Origin: Methanolobus sediminis
GTDB lineage: Archaea > Halobacteriota > Methanosarcinia > Methanosarcinales > Methanosarcinaceae
Length of the DNA: 64,000 nt
Direction: 5' to 3'
NCBI RefSeq assembly: GCF_031312595.1
Contig: NZ_CP133592.1
Span: 1,488,001-1,552,000 of the forward strand
Position 1 is the stretch's first letter, and each line of letters opens with the position of its first letter. This document shows, one piece after another, positions 29,075 through 37,829 of this stretch. The notes under the pieces are model-generated. The model had not been told where the DNA came from and did no database searches. It saw nothing but the letters and a program-made list of their open reading frames with translations. Position numbers and translations under genes: made by a program.

Positions 29075-29404
29075 ATGGTAGAAATAACTGACAATGCAGC
29101 AGTCGAATTAAAATCACTGCTTAAGGAACAGGGTAAAGAAGGTCTTGCTCTCAGAGTATTCGTTGCAGGCATGAGCTGCTGCGGTGTGCAGTATGGAATG
29201 TCACTTGAGGACGAGATCAGCGAAGAACATGACCTTGTAGTTGAGGACAAAGGACTTAAGGTCGTCATGAACAAGGACGATGCAGATAATCTTTTAGAAG
29301 CAAAGATCGATTACGTGGATGGTCCATCCGGTAAGGGCTTCATCATCGATAACAATAACGGCGGTGGCTGCAACAGCTCATCCTGTGGTGGCGGTTGCTG
29401 CTAA
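29075..29404 (+). CDS. HesB/IscA-like A-type Fe-S carrier with unusual Cys-rich tail
   Basis: About 109 residues from ATG 29075, with GAGG at 29063-29066. The HesB/IscA fold is clear (ITDNAAVELKSLL, LRVFVAGMSCCGVQYGM, YVDGPSGKGFII). The first Cys ligand region has two adjacent cysteines, and instead of the classical CGCG end the tail reads GGGCNSSSCGGGCC, four cysteines in a Gly/Ser stretch. Likely assembles or carries iron-sulfur clusters. A TATA box (about 28989-28997) would start transcription near 29020. A 6-bp hairpin (29394-29409) contains the stop codon in its loop. NAC follows after 46 nt. Confidence 0.88.
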   Translation: MVEITDNAAVELKSLLKEQGKEGLALRVFVAGMSCCGVQYGMSLEDEISEEHDLVVEDKGLKVVMNKDDADNLLEAKIDYVDGPSGKGFIIDNNNGGGCNSSSCGGGCC

Positions 29405-29450
29405 GCAACAATTATCTGGCTTATTAAACAATTTCATATAAGGTGATTAC

Positions 29451-29801
29451 ATGTTTCCGGGAATAGGTGGCAGGGGAATGAACCCTGCAAAAGTCAAACA
29501 GATGATGAAACAGATGGGTATAAACATCACTGAGATCGATGACGTTGAACAGGTTATTATCAGAACACCTGCAAGGGATATCGTTTTTAACGATGCCAAT
29601 GTCTCAATTATGAATGCTCAGGGTGTGGATACTTATCAGATAGTCGGTACTCCGGAAGAGGTCGCCAGGGAAGTCCAGATACCTGATGATGATGTGAGGC
29701 TCGTTGCAGAGCAGACAGGAGTTTCCGAGGATCAGGCACGTGAAGCATTGAAAAATGCCAACGGTGATCTGGCAGAAGCAATTCTGGCACTCTCATCATA
29801 A
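29451..29801 (+). CDS. nac: Nascent polypeptide-associated complex protein (archaeal NAC)
   Basis: A 116-residue archaeal NAC, a homodimeric ribosome-bound factor that contacts nascent chains. It opens with the glycine-rich FPGIGGRGMNPAKVKQMMKQMG, has the NAC beta-barrel (about 20-70, VIIRTPARDIVFND) and a C-terminal UBA domain (about 78-116, EQTGVSEDQAREALKNANGDL). Length and both domains are standard. It may share a transcript with the Fe-S carrier gene upstream. Confidence 0.95.
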   Translation: MFPGIGGRGMNPAKVKQMMKQMGINITEIDDVEQVIIRTPARDIVFNDANVSIMNAQGVDTYQIVGTPEEVAREVQIPDDDVRLVAEQTGVSEDQAREALKNANGDLAEAILALSS

Positions 29802-29974
29802 ATTCTTTTTCTCTTTTTTAGTTATTTTATCTCGTCTTGAGTTTATTCTTTTATATTCGGTTTTCAGGTTTGGCTGTTGTTTTAACCGTGACAGTTGCTA
29901 ACATATATCTCATATTTATTCATACAAAAAGATCCACTTTTATGGTGTTTTATCGTTCTAGAGACCAAAATAGG

Positions 29975-29982
29975 TATATAAT
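29975..29982 (+). promoter_or_regulatory. TATA box of acs
   Basis: TATATAAT preceded by the purine-rich CCAAAATAGG (candidate BRE). It predicts transcription start near 30004-30010, leaving a leader of about 190 nt before the acs ATG. Confidence 0.6.
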
Positions 29983-30004
29983 ATCGTCATGATTATACAT
30001 GATA

Positions 30005-30195
30005 ATTGAGGAGTAGCTAGCTTTAGACTGCTCTTTCAATGCGGTCCCTTTCATGTCCCGGGGTTCCACCTGGAACCTTTGTTTGTTCTTCAAAATGACA
30101 TGAGACGGTTGCTCTGCAGGTATTGGTTCAAGACCTTGAGATAACTCGAGGTCATGAAATAAACATAATGATTATTGATTATGAATGGAGTAAAC
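30005..30195 (+). ncRNA. Structured 5' leader of acetyl-CoA synthetase mRNA
   Basis: Four helices can be drawn: GACTGC/GCGGTC (30026-30031 with 30041-30046, one G-U); TCATGTC/GACATGA (30051-30057 with 30097-30103) enclosing a perfect GGTTCC/GGAACC hairpin (30062-30067 with 30072-30077); and GACCTTGAG/CTCGAGGTC (30132-30140 with 30145-30153) with loop ATAA. The last one ends about 40 nt before the ATG. No known riboswitch consensus recognised; it could be a new leader regulator or an RNA stability element. Confidence 0.5.
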
Positions 30196-32085
30196 ATGTC
30201 TGAAAATTTTGATGTCAAATTGGATGGGAAAAGCTATCTTCCTGATCCTTCCGTCAAAGAAAATTCATGGATAGGCGATTATGAAACTGCTTACAATGAA
30301 TTCTTAAAAGATCCTGAAAAACACTGGGAAAACGTCGCTGAAGAACTTGAGTGGTTCGAAAAATGGGATAAGGTCAGAGAATGGGACCATCCACATGTAA
30401 AGTGGTTTACCAATGCTAAAATGAATATCACTTACAACTGTCTTGACAGGCACGTGATGAACGGTAAGAGAAACAAGGTAGCTATCATCTGGGTAGGAGA
30501 TGATGGCGAGGAAGTTGTTCTCACATATCGTCAGCTTTACCGTGAGGTTATGAGATTTGCCAATGGTCTCAAATCCCTTGGTGTAGAGAAAGGTGATCGT
30601 GTCTGTATCTACATGCCATTTGTCCCTGAGCAGATCATAGCAATGCTTGCATGTGCACGTATCGGTGCTGTACACAGCGTTGTTTTTGGTGGGTTTGGTG
30701 CTAATGCACTTCACTCAAGGATCAAGGATGCACAGGCAAAGATAGTCATTACTGCTGATGCAAGTCTGAGACGTGGTAAAAGGATTGACCTCAAGACTCT
30801 TGTGGACGAGGCTGTTGTTAATGCTTCCAGCGTTGAGAAGATCGTAGTTCTCAGAAGGATGACTCCGCAGATGGAGCTTTTCTCTGAGATTGAGGTTGAT
30901 TTCTACGAGATCATGGAAGATGTAGAAAAGGAATGTGAGCCAGAAGTAATGGATTCCGAAGATCCGCTTTTTATCCTTTATACCAGTGGTACGACAGGTC
31001 CGGCAAAGGGAATTGTGCATGCATGTGGTGGTTACATGGTCGGTACATATTATACAACAAAGAATATGTTCGACCTCAAAGAAAGCGATGTCATGTGGTG
31101 TACGGCAGACCCTGGATGGATTACCGGTCACAGCTACATAGTATATGGTCCGCTTGCCATGGGAGCGACTATCCTGATATCCGAGACTACTCCTGATTAT
31201 CCGGACCCTGGAATCTGGTGGAGCATGATAGAGGAGTTCGATGTTACTATCTTCTACACGGCACCTACGGCTATCAGAATGTTTATGAGAATGGGTGAAG
31301 AGTGGCCTGAAAAGTACAACCTCAGCTCGCTGAGGATACTGGGCTCGGTAGGTGAACCTCTCAACCCTGAGGCGTTTGAATGGTACTATCGTGTAATTGG
31401 TAAGGAAAAGTGTCCGATCCTCGATACATGGTGGCAGACAGAGACCGGAATGCACATGCTCACAACAGCTGTCGGTGAACCAATGAAGCCAGGTTTTGCA
31501 GGTCGTCCTGTTCCGGGCATCATTGCAGATGTCGTTGATGAGAATGGCGAACCGGTTCCTGCAGGAACAGGTGGTTTCCTTGTTATTAAGGAACCATGGC
31601 CTTCCATGATGAGGACGGTTTACAACAACGATGAGAGATATCGCCAGTACTGGAGTACCGTCGGGAACTACTACGCAGCAGGCGACCTTGCTGTAAAGGA
31701 TGAGGACGGCTACATCATGATCCTCGGACGTTCCGACGATGTCCTGATCGTTGCCGGTCACAACATTGGCAGTGCAGAAGTTGAAAGTGCCCTCGTTTCC
31801 CACGAAGCTGTTGCAGAAGCAGCAGTAATAGGAAAACCTGACCCACTCAAGGGAGATTCCATCAAGGCTTTCATCATTCTGCGTATGGGCTACACAGCCA
31901 GCGATAAACTCAAACTGGAACTTGTCTACCACGTAAGAATGAACCTCGGTCCGATAGCAATTCCATCAGAGATCGAGTTCGTGGAATCCCTGCCAAAGAC
32001 CCGAAGCGGAAAAATAATGAGACGTCTCCTCAAGGCACAGGAACTTGGCCAGGACCCTGGAGACATTTCCACACTGGAGGACTGA
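30196..32085 (+). CDS. acs: Acetyl-CoA synthetase, AMP-forming
   Basis: About 629 residues from ATG 30196 with GGAG at 30187-30190; an in-frame TTG at 30175 is less likely. It activates acetate with ATP and CoA via acetyl-AMP. Signatures: [11 protein letters not shown] (adenylation P-loop, near residue 262), WWQTETGMH (near 415), and the C-terminal lysine motif [11 protein letters not shown] (near 605). Length is typical. Acetate-activating enzymes serve assimilation or, in some lineages, acetoclastic growth; no carbon-monoxide dehydrogenase is near. A hairpin with the stop codon in its loop (32076-32092) precedes a T-rich run. Confidence 0.95.
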   Translation: MSENFDVKLDGKSYLPDPSVKENSWIGDYETAYNEFLKDPEKHWENVAEELEWFEKWDKVREWDHPHVKWFTNAKMNITYNCLDRHVMNGKRNKVAIIWVGDDGEEVVLTYRQLYREVMRFANGLKSLGVEKGDRVCIYMPFVPEQIIAMLACARIGAVHSVVFGGFGANALHSRIKDAQAKIVITADASLRRGKRIDLKTLVDEAVVNASSVEKIVVLRRMTPQMELFSEIEVDFYEIMEDVEKECEPEVMDSEDPLFILYTSGTTGPAKGIVHACGGYMVGTYYTTKNMFDLKESDVMWCTADPGWITGHSYIVYGPLAMGATILISETTPDYPDPGIWWSMIEEFDVTIFYTAPTAIRMFMRMGEEWPEKYNLSSLRILGSVGEPLNPEAFEWYYRVIGKEKCPILDTWWQTETGMHMLTTAVGEPMKPGFAGRPVPGIIADVVDENGEPVPAGTGGFLVIKEPWPSMMRTVYNNDERYRQYWSTVGNYYAAGDLAVKDEDGYIMILGRSDDVLIVAGHNIGSAEVESALVSHEAVAEAAVIGKPDPLKGDSIKAFIILRMGYTASDKLKLELVYHVRMNLGPIAIPSEIEFVESLPKTRSGKIMRRLLKAQELGQDPGDISTLED

Positions 32086-32120
32086 TTCCTCCTTTCTTAT
32101 TTTTCTTTCTTATTTCTTTT
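32076..32120 (+). terminator. acs terminator hairpin enclosing the stop codon
   Basis: GGAGGA (32076-32081), loop CTGAT holding the TGA stop, TCCTCC (32087-32092), then a T-rich tract to about 32120. Good intrinsic-terminator geometry. Confidence 0.7.
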
Positions 32121-32173
32121 AAAATAGCAATAGTTATGAATCATACGTTACTATTACTCATGCAGGTGACAAA

Positions 32174-32965
32174 ATGATAGACTTTTTTGACCTTTACCTT
32201 GCAGAGGATTGCCCATACGGAGATGAGACCACCGAACTTCTTGAGATTCAAGGCAGCGGCAGGCTTCGTATCAAATCAAGAGAACATGGTGTTGCGGCCT
32301 GTATGGATGACCTTGCAGTTTTCTACAGGAAAAATGGTCTCGAAGTCGTAAGCATGGTTGCAGATGGGGCCGAGTTCAACCCTAATGATGTTATATTTGA
32401 AGCTCAGGGTGACCTGCCAACTATTTTCAAACTCTGGAGGATATCACAGACATTCCTTTCAATGGTCTGTTCCATTGCATCAAAAACACGCTTTGCTGTC
32501 GAACTTGCAAGAAAATCAAACCCTGACATAATGGTGGCAACAAGCCGCAAGACACATCCGGGATTCAGGAAATATGAGCTTAAGGCTGTAAAGATAGGTG
32601 GAGGTGACCATCACCGTAACTCTCTCAGTGATTCAATTCTTATCACGCAGAACCACCTCGATATCATGGAAAAGCGTGTAAAGCTCAGGTCCATGCGCAA
32701 GATAGAGATCGAGCCAAGGACAAGAGAGGAGGCTTTCGAGTCAGCTCCGGTTGCAGATGTGCTCCTGCTTGACCATTACAGTCCGCAGGAGCTGGAAACC
32801 CTTGTTCCGGAGTTACGTGCCCTGAATCCAAAGCTTGAGGTTGGAGCAGGTGGAATTGATCTTGGAATGATCTCTGACTATGCAAAGCATGTAGACTTTA
32901 TTGTGACCACTGCTCCGTATTATGCCAAACCGCTGGATCTCACTTCCAAGATAAGAAGGATTTGA
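32174..32965 (+). CDS. ModD/NadC-family phosphoribosyltransferase-like protein
   Basis: A 263-residue protein of the quinolinate/nicotinate phosphoribosyltransferase fold. N-terminal LAEDCPYGDETTELL is the ModD-like version of the NadC opening; TSRKTHPGFRKYELKAVKIGGGDHHR (residue about 122-147) is the family's phosphate-binding region; VGAGGIDLGMI is near the end. ModD proteins are NadC paralogues often linked to molybdate transport, with unproven function. No molybdate genes are nearby, so a role in pyridine-nucleotide metabolism is equally possible. Confidence 0.82.
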   Translation: MIDFFDLYLAEDCPYGDETTELLEIQGSGRLRIKSREHGVAACMDDLAVFYRKNGLEVVSMVADGAEFNPNDVIFEAQGDLPTIFKLWRISQTFLSMVCSIASKTRFAVELARKSNPDIMVATSRKTHPGFRKYELKAVKIGGGDHHRNSLSDSILITQNHLDIMEKRVKLRSMRKIEIEPRTREEAFESAPVADVLLLDHYSPQELETLVPELRALNPKLEVGAGGIDLGMISDYAKHVDFIVTTAPYYAKPLDLTSKIRRI

Positions 32966-33019
32966 GTATAAAAACAACGCGAAACTTTTAAATACTATTA
33001 TCAACATGGTTGTGTATGT

Positions 33020-33042
33020 TCCTTGCATTACCGGTGCAAGGA
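33020..33042 (+). other. 8-bp hairpin in the thioredoxin leader
   Basis: TCCTTGCA (33020-33027) pairs perfectly with TGCAAGGA (33035-33042). A TATA-like TTTTAAATA (32987-32995) puts the transcription start near 33015-33020, so the hairpin would be the very 5' end of a leader of about 145 nt. It may protect the mRNA or regulate translation. Confidence 0.45.
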
Positions 33043-33165
33043 GACTTGTGTGTTTTGAATTTATCTAACAACAAGAAGTCGCTTTCCGCTTAATGGTGAT
33101 GGATGCAAATAAATATCATTGTTCCTTCATATTAAGCAATATTACAAATTATTAGAGGTATTCAT

Positions 33166-33435
33166 ATGAGCAAAGTAGAACTTTTGGATTTCAGTGCAAC
33201 ATGGTGTGGACCTTGTAAGATGCAGAAACCTCATCTTGAAAAAGTTGAAGCCGAACTTGCAGGCCAGATCGAAGTAAAGGTCGTTGATGTAGACCAGAAC
33301 CAGAGTCTTGCAGCACAATATGGTATTCAGGCAGTACCTACACTTATCATCCTTAAAGACGGGGAAATTGTAAAGCGCTTCACAGGCCTTACTACCTCAG
33401 GAATCCTCCTTGAGGAGCTTAAAAAGGTGCTTTAA
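33166..33435 (+). CDS. trx: Thioredoxin
   Basis: An 89-residue small thioredoxin with the redox motif WCGPCKMQ (residues 13-20) and the cis-proline strand VPTLIIL. Without the usual N-terminal strand it is shorter than bacterial TrxA (about 105) but of the compact length common in methanogens. It reduces protein disulfides in the cytoplasm. It is transcribed alone: a leader with a hairpin upstream and a strong terminator over the stop codon downstream. Confidence 0.93.
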   Translation: MSKVELLDFSATWCGPCKMQKPHLEKVEAELAGQIEVKVVDVDQNQSLAAQYGIQAVPTLIILKDGEIVKRFTGLTTSGILLEELKKVL

Positions 33436-33457
33436 GCACCTGCTTTTCGTTTTTGAT
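33425..33457 (+). terminator. Thioredoxin terminator hairpin overlapping the stop codon
   Basis: AGGTGCT (33425-33431) and AGCACCT (33435-33441) pair around TTA; the TAA stop is 33433-33435. A T-rich tract (GCTTTTCGTTTTTG) follows. Confidence 0.7.
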
Positions 33458-33553
33458 ATCTGTTTTCAGGTCATCTAAGACCAGCTTATTTTTATCTTTT
33501 CTTGAAAAAGCGTAAATAGCTTAAGATCATTCCAGTCTCGAGGGATACAGGAA

Positions 33554-34567
33554 TTGAAAGAACTGGTTGATCTTGGTGTAATGGTTTTCAGGGAAAAGAA
33601 TTCCCGCGGTACATTCAAACCTCATCTTTCTATAAAATTCAGATCAATCGAAGGAGAACTTGTAACTTTTTCTATCGACACAACCCGTACACCTGCAAAA
33701 TACCAGCAACCGGATGCTTATCTTATCACTCATGCGCATTCTGATCATCACGGCAAATCCGCAATGCTTTCTGACCGTGCAGTCTGTTCTGAAAAGACCG
33801 CTATTGCACTTGAGATCCGTCATGACCGCAAGTATGCCGGCAGGACATTCAAAGTTGGAGAAACCATCGAGGTAAGCGGCGTAAAAGTTCACACATTCCC
33901 GAATTTCCATACGGTTGGCTCAGTGGCATTCATGTGGGAGAACGAAGTCGGAACCCGCATACTTGTCACAGGTGATGTGAAAGACGCTTCCATGCTTCCT
34001 GAATGTGATCTTCTTATAACCGAAGCCAATTACGGCGATCCCGGTGACACAACATGTTATTTTGATGACGACCTGGAAGGTTTTGAGAACGCTTTCAGGG
34101 ACAATTCCTCAATTGCCTTTGGAGCTTATGCATTCGGCAAAGCTCAAAGAGCTGTGGAACTGCTAAGAGGTTTTGGCTATGACGGTGTCATTGAGATGGA
34201 GGACCAGTCTCTCTCCCTTACACGTACTCTTCTTGAGGATGCCGGGGAACTTGAATATCTTGGCAACTGCTGCGGTGACAGTATAAGTATAGTACCGCCC
34301 TGGGATCTGGACAAACTGCCATCCCATATTTCTAAATTCGTAATGACAGGGCGCAGTGATTATCGTTATCCTGCAATCCAGATAAGTGATCATCTTGACG
34401 CGCGTGGGCTTGTAGATATGGTGAAAAACATCGATCCTGAGTTCACTGTTGTCTATCATCCGAACGGTCATCGTCCAGGAAGATTTGCAAAACATCTCGA
34501 TTCCATCGGTTTTAATGCACTTTCAATTGATAAGATCGAGAATGTCCTGAGCAATGAATTTGTATGA
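33554..34567 (+). CDS. Metallo-beta-lactamase fold protein, exonuclease-like
   Basis: A 337-residue MBL-fold hydrolase with the metal motif THAHSDHHG (near residue 62), GDVKDASM (near 140) and a late HPNGHRPGRF (near 300). The pattern and length resemble archaeal RNA-processing exonuclease-like proteins (COG1236-type) but it lacks the long beta-CASP insert with KH domains. The start is a TTG at 33554 (GAGGG upstream); ATG 33581 is an alternative. It is preceded by the trx terminator and is followed by a membrane protein gene. Substrate unknown. Confidence 0.78.
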   Translation: MKELVDLGVMVFREKNSRGTFKPHLSIKFRSIEGELVTFSIDTTRTPAKYQQPDAYLITHAHSDHHGKSAMLSDRAVCSEKTAIALEIRHDRKYAGRTFKVGETIEVSGVKVHTFPNFHTVGSVAFMWENEVGTRILVTGDVKDASMLPECDLLITEANYGDPGDTTCYFDDDLEGFENAFRDNSSIAFGAYAFGKAQRAVELLRGFGYDGVIEMEDQSLSLTRTLLEDAGELEYLGNCCGDSISIVPPWDLDKLPSHISKFVMTGRSDYRYPAIQISDHLDARGLVDMVKNIDPEFTVVYHPNGHRPGRFAKHLDSIGFNALSIDKIENVLSNEFV

Positions 34568-34655
34568 AGTTCACTCTGGCAGGATAAACATTTATATAAG
34601 TACTTGATTTTATAGTACCCACACTATCCAAGTTGTACCAGGAGATCAGATCACT

Positions 34656-35072
34656 TTGTCAAAACCATCCAACAAAAAGCAGTCAGTGGACAATACTGAA
34701 GTAAAACCCGCTGATGATGCGCAACCAGCTCCTACTCCATCCCACGGAAGATCACAGTTCAAGGTGAGAACACCGGAGGAAAAGAAGCAGGCTCATAAGG
34801 AGGGAATCATCAAAACGGCAGTTGCTGCTATTATAGGCATAGTGGCAGGTATTATTGCCTATACGCAGCTTGGTGAAGGCATTCCCACTGAAACTGGTTA
34901 TGAGTGGTATGTTATACTGATGTTCATAGTCGGTATTTCCTTCTATGTCATGAAATTCTCATTCCCTATATTCAAGATAAAGCCAAAAGAGTTTGGTTTT
35001 AAGGACTGGTTCTACGTTGAGTTCATAGTTATCGACTTCTGTCTTCTAACATGGACATTGCTTCTGAATTGA
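34656..35072 (+). CDS. Small three-helix membrane protein upstream of ABCE1 (possible EMC6-like)
   Basis: A 138-residue protein with a polar, lysine- and proline-rich N-terminus (1-50) and three hydrophobic segments (about 53-72, 81-104 and 117-137). The start is a TTG at 34656 with GGAG about 11 nt upstream. Size and topology recall the archaeal relatives of EMC6, a subunit of the eukaryotic ER membrane complex, but I cannot show homology from sequence alone. It ends 50 nt before the ribosome-recycling ATPase gene, which hints at a co-translational role. Confidence 0.65.
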   Translation: MSKPSNKKQSVDNTEVKPADDAQPAPTPSHGRSQFKVRTPEEKKQAHKEGIIKTAVAAIIGIVAGIIAYTQLGEGIPTETGYEWYVILMFIVGISFYVMKFSFPIFKIKPKEFGFKDWFYVEFIVIDFCLLTWTLLLN

Positions 35073-35122
35073 TCTTCTATTTTTATCTTTTATTCATTTT
35101 ATTTTATTGACAGGGATCTTAC

Positions 35123-36895
35123 ATGCGAATTGCTATATTGAACAAAGACAGGTGTCAGCCAAGACGCTGCAGTCATGAATGTGAAAAATACTGTCCCCGT
35201 GTGAGAACGGGTGACGAGACCATTATCTTTGGGGATGACGGAAAACCAATAATCTCCGAAGAGATGTGCGTAGGTTGTGGTATATGTGTCCACAAGTGTC
35301 CTTTTGAAGCTATAATGATCATTGGTCTTCCTGAGGCACTAACTGAACCAACCCACAGGTATGGTCCGAATGGCTTTGCACTGTACGGCCTGCCGGTGCC
35401 ACAGGTAGGGAAAGTAACAGGTATCCTTGGTCCCAACGGTATCGGTAAAAGTACCGCAGTCCAGATTCTGTCAGGAACTCTTGTCCCTAACTTCTCAGAG
35501 GATAACAGCAACTGGGAAAGGGTACTTCATCACTATGCAGGTACAGCCCTTTACGATTATTTCAGTGATGTAGTTGATGGTGACATAAAAGTTTCACAGA
35601 AGCCTCAGTATGTGGACATGATCCCAAAGGCTTTCAAGGGCAAGACAAGTGAGCTCCTTGACAAGACCGACGAAAGAGGCAAGCTCCCTGAACTTGTTGA
35701 ACGCCTGAACCTTTCACATGTAATGGACCGCAAGATCACAGAGCTCAGTGGTGGTGAACTCCAGAGGGTTGCCATTGCAGCCTGTGCAGCCAAAGATGCA
35801 GATTTCTACTTCTTTGATGAAATAAGTCCTTATCTTGATATCTACCAGCGTATCAACTCCGCACAGCTCATTCAGGAGATTGCCGAGGACAAGGCGGTTC
35901 TTGTTGTAGAACACGACCTTGCCATACTTGACATGCTTGCGGATGCAGTACATGTGGCATACGGTGAGCCAGGTGGATACGGTGTGATCACTCATCCAAA
36001 GGGTGTGCGTATTGCCATTAACCAGTATCTCAAAGGCTTCCTGCCTGAAGAGAACGTGCGTGTAAGACCTGAAGCAATTAAGTTCGAGGTCCACCCTCCA
36101 AGGGTTGAAACCGATATCAACACACTTCTTGATTATGATGCTTTCTCCAAGAAATACGGTGAAGGCTTCTCACTTTCAACCGATGGCGGTTCACTGAAAG
36201 AGGGCGAGGTTCTGGGAATTGTCGGTCCGAACGGTATTGGTAAGTCTACATTTGTGAAGATACTTGCAGGTGAGATAGAACCTGATGAAGGAAAGCTTGA
36301 CCACAACATCAAGATAGCATACAAACCACAGTACATCAAAGCTGACAGTCCTATGCAGGTTCGCTATTTCCTGGGAGGTCTTTCAAATAAATTCAATAGC
36401 AGTTACTTCCAGACCGAGGTTGCAAAACCTCTGAACATTGAGAGGCTCTATGACCGCATGCTCACAGAGCTCAGTGGTGGAGAACTCCAGAGAGTAGCGA
36501 TTGCTGCATGTCTCTGTCAGGAAGCAGACATGTACATTCTTGACGAGCCAAGTGCTCACCTTGACGTAGAACAGCGTTCTATGGCAACAAAGGTCATCAA
36601 GAGATTCGCCGAGAACAACGGTAAGACCGCAATGGTAGTTGACCACGACATTTACATGATAGACATGCTCAGTGAGCGTCTCATTGTGTTTGAAGGTGAA
36701 CCGGCAGTTTACGGAAAGGCACACCAGCCTTTAAGCATGCAGGATGGTATGAACAAGTTCCTTGCAAATCTGGATATCACATTCAGGCGTGATGAAGATA
36801 CTTCCCGTCCAAGGGTCAACAAAAAGGACTCAAGGCTTGACAGGGAACAGAAAGCCAAGGGTGAATATTACTATCATGACGTTGCTGATGAATAA
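35123..36895 (+). CDS. Ribosome recycling ATPase ABCE1 (RNase L inhibitor homologue)
   Basis: A 590-residue ABCE1, which splits ribosomes after termination. N-terminal Fe-S domain with cysteines in RCQPRRCSHEC, KYCPRV and GCGICVHKCPF (residues 10-65), then two ABC domains: Walker A GPNGIGKSTAV (near 108) and GPNGIGKSTFV (near 370), two LSGGELQRVAIAA signatures, and a hinge. The two ATPase halves and the charged C-terminus are complete. The stop codon is inside a perfect 22-bp palindrome followed by a T-run. Confidence 0.97.
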   Translation: MRIAILNKDRCQPRRCSHECEKYCPRVRTGDETIIFGDDGKPIISEEMCVGCGICVHKCPFEAIMIIGLPEALTEPTHRYGPNGFALYGLPVPQVGKVTGILGPNGIGKSTAVQILSGTLVPNFSEDNSNWERVLHHYAGTALYDYFSDVVDGDIKVSQKPQYVDMIPKAFKGKTSELLDKTDERGKLPELVERLNLSHVMDRKITELSGGELQRVAIAACAAKDADFYFFDEISPYLDIYQRINSAQLIQEIAEDKAVLVVEHDLAILDMLADAVHVAYGEPGGYGVITHPKGVRIAINQYLKGFLPEENVRVRPEAIKFEVHPPRVETDINTLLDYDAFSKKYGEGFSLSTDGGSLKEGEVLGIVGPNGIGKSTFVKILAGEIEPDEGKLDHNIKIAYKPQYIKADSPMQVRYFLGGLSNKFNSSYFQTEVAKPLNIERLYDRMLTELSGGELQRVAIAACLCQEADMYILDEPSAHLDVEQRSMATKVIKRFAENNGKTAMVVDHDIYMIDMLSERLIVFEGEPAVYGKAHQPLSMQDGMNKFLANLDITFRRDEDTSRPRVNKKDSRLDREQKAKGEYYYHDVADE

Positions 36896-36918
36896 TTATT
36901 CATCAGATTTTTTTCTTT
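36885..36918 (+). terminator. ABCE1 terminator: 22-bp palindrome over the stop codon
   Basis: The 22 bases from 36885 to 36906 form a perfect palindrome (11-bp arms beginning CTGATGAATAA); TAA 36893-36895 is inside. TTTTTTTCTTTT follows directly. It lies between convergent genes. Confidence 0.7.
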
Positions 36919-36926
36919 TATTTGCT

Positions 36927-37724
36927 TCAGCTTTCAAGCTCTTTTTCAAGGACCTGATAGAACTCTCTGGATGCATGTCTTTCCAGCCACGGATAATGAC
37001 CACAGTTCTCAAGCAGGATGAACCTGAAGTTTTCCAGTATACGTGAGAGAGGTTCCTTTACACCTTCATATGGATGCGGGTCATAATCTCCATGAATGGC
37101 AACTACCGGACAATGGATGTCTTTTCCCATATTCAGGAGTTTTTTTGTTCTTCTCAGGTAATCAGCTTCTTCCCACACTCTTTTATTGAGATTATAACAG
37201 TCATGACAAAATGTCTGATTGATTTCCAACATTGATTCCAGGTCAAAGGAATCAGCATCTGACATGAGTTTTCCGAATCTTGCAAAGGCAACGTTCTTAT
37301 TGCTCACCGCAGGATTGTTCATACTTGTACTCAGGTGCAGGTATTCCTGCCTTCCGCTTTCACCAAGCCTTTCAAGTCTGGTAGACATTATAGATCTGGC
37401 ATAGTGTTCCTCAAATGGTCCGCTGGCCACAAGAATTAGCTTACTGACATAAGTAGGGTAACGTGCGGTGAACATAAAAGCCAGCCATGCTCCCCATGAA
37501 TGTCCTATCAATGTTACTGGCAATTTTGCATGCTTTTTGAGCATTACTCTGAGTTCACTAATCTGCCCGTCAACACTCATGGCAGTCTGTAAAGGTTCCA
37601 GTACACTATGTCTGTCTGAAAGGTGTTCGGCCATATCAGTTACAGTTCCGGGAGCTCCGGGTCCTCCATGTATGACTGCAATTTTGTAAGGTTTTGGACC
37701 GTGCTTTATTGGGTTAGAGTACAT
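36927..37724 (-). CDS. Alpha/beta-hydrolase
   Basis: A 265-residue alpha/beta-hydrolase with the oxyanion segment HGGPGAPG (near residue 20), the nucleophile elbow GHSWGAW (Ser near 75), Asp in HGDYDPHP (near 212) and the catalytic His in ENCGHYPWLER (near 243). The HGGPG motif is shared with proline iminopeptidases and related hydrolases; substrate unknown. Divergent from the AIM24 gene across a 105-nt region with two TATA-like boxes (37740-37775). Downstream it converges with ABCE1. Confidence 0.88.
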   Translation of the reverse strand: MYSNPIKHGPKPYKIAVIHGGPGAPGTVTDMAEHLSDRHSVLEPLQTAMSVDGQISELRVMLKKHAKLPVTLIGHSWGAWLAFMFTARYPTYVSKLILVASGPFEEHYARSIMSTRLERLGESGRQEYLHLSTSMNNPAVSNKNVAFARFGKLMSDADSFDLESMLEINQTFCHDCYNLNKRVWEEADYLRRTKKLLNMGKDIHCPVVAIHGDYDPHPYEGVKEPLSRILENFRFILLENCGHYPWLERHASREFYQVLEKELES

Positions 37725-37829
37725 TTCATATTCACAGTTGAGATATATTTATATGTGACATATTTATATATTATTCGTCTACAAAAGCAAGATTAATTTA
37801 CCGAATGTGATTTTTCACCTGGATGTGGT

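Larger units (their letters stand above)
29802..30195. other. Intergenic stretch of 394 nt: acs promoter and structured leader
   Basis: No coding potential found. The first 170 nt are A+T-rich with T-runs just after nac that can end its transcript. A TATA box at 29975-29982 is followed by about 170 nt with several strong hairpins, described as a separate leader feature. Confidence 0.6.

Noticed and set aside
30715-31932. Open frame of 405 codons on the strand opposite acs
   Set aside because: It mirrors the highly conserved acetyl-CoA synthetase, has an odd Cys/His-rich composition and no family signature; long antisense frames are expected opposite codon-biased genes.
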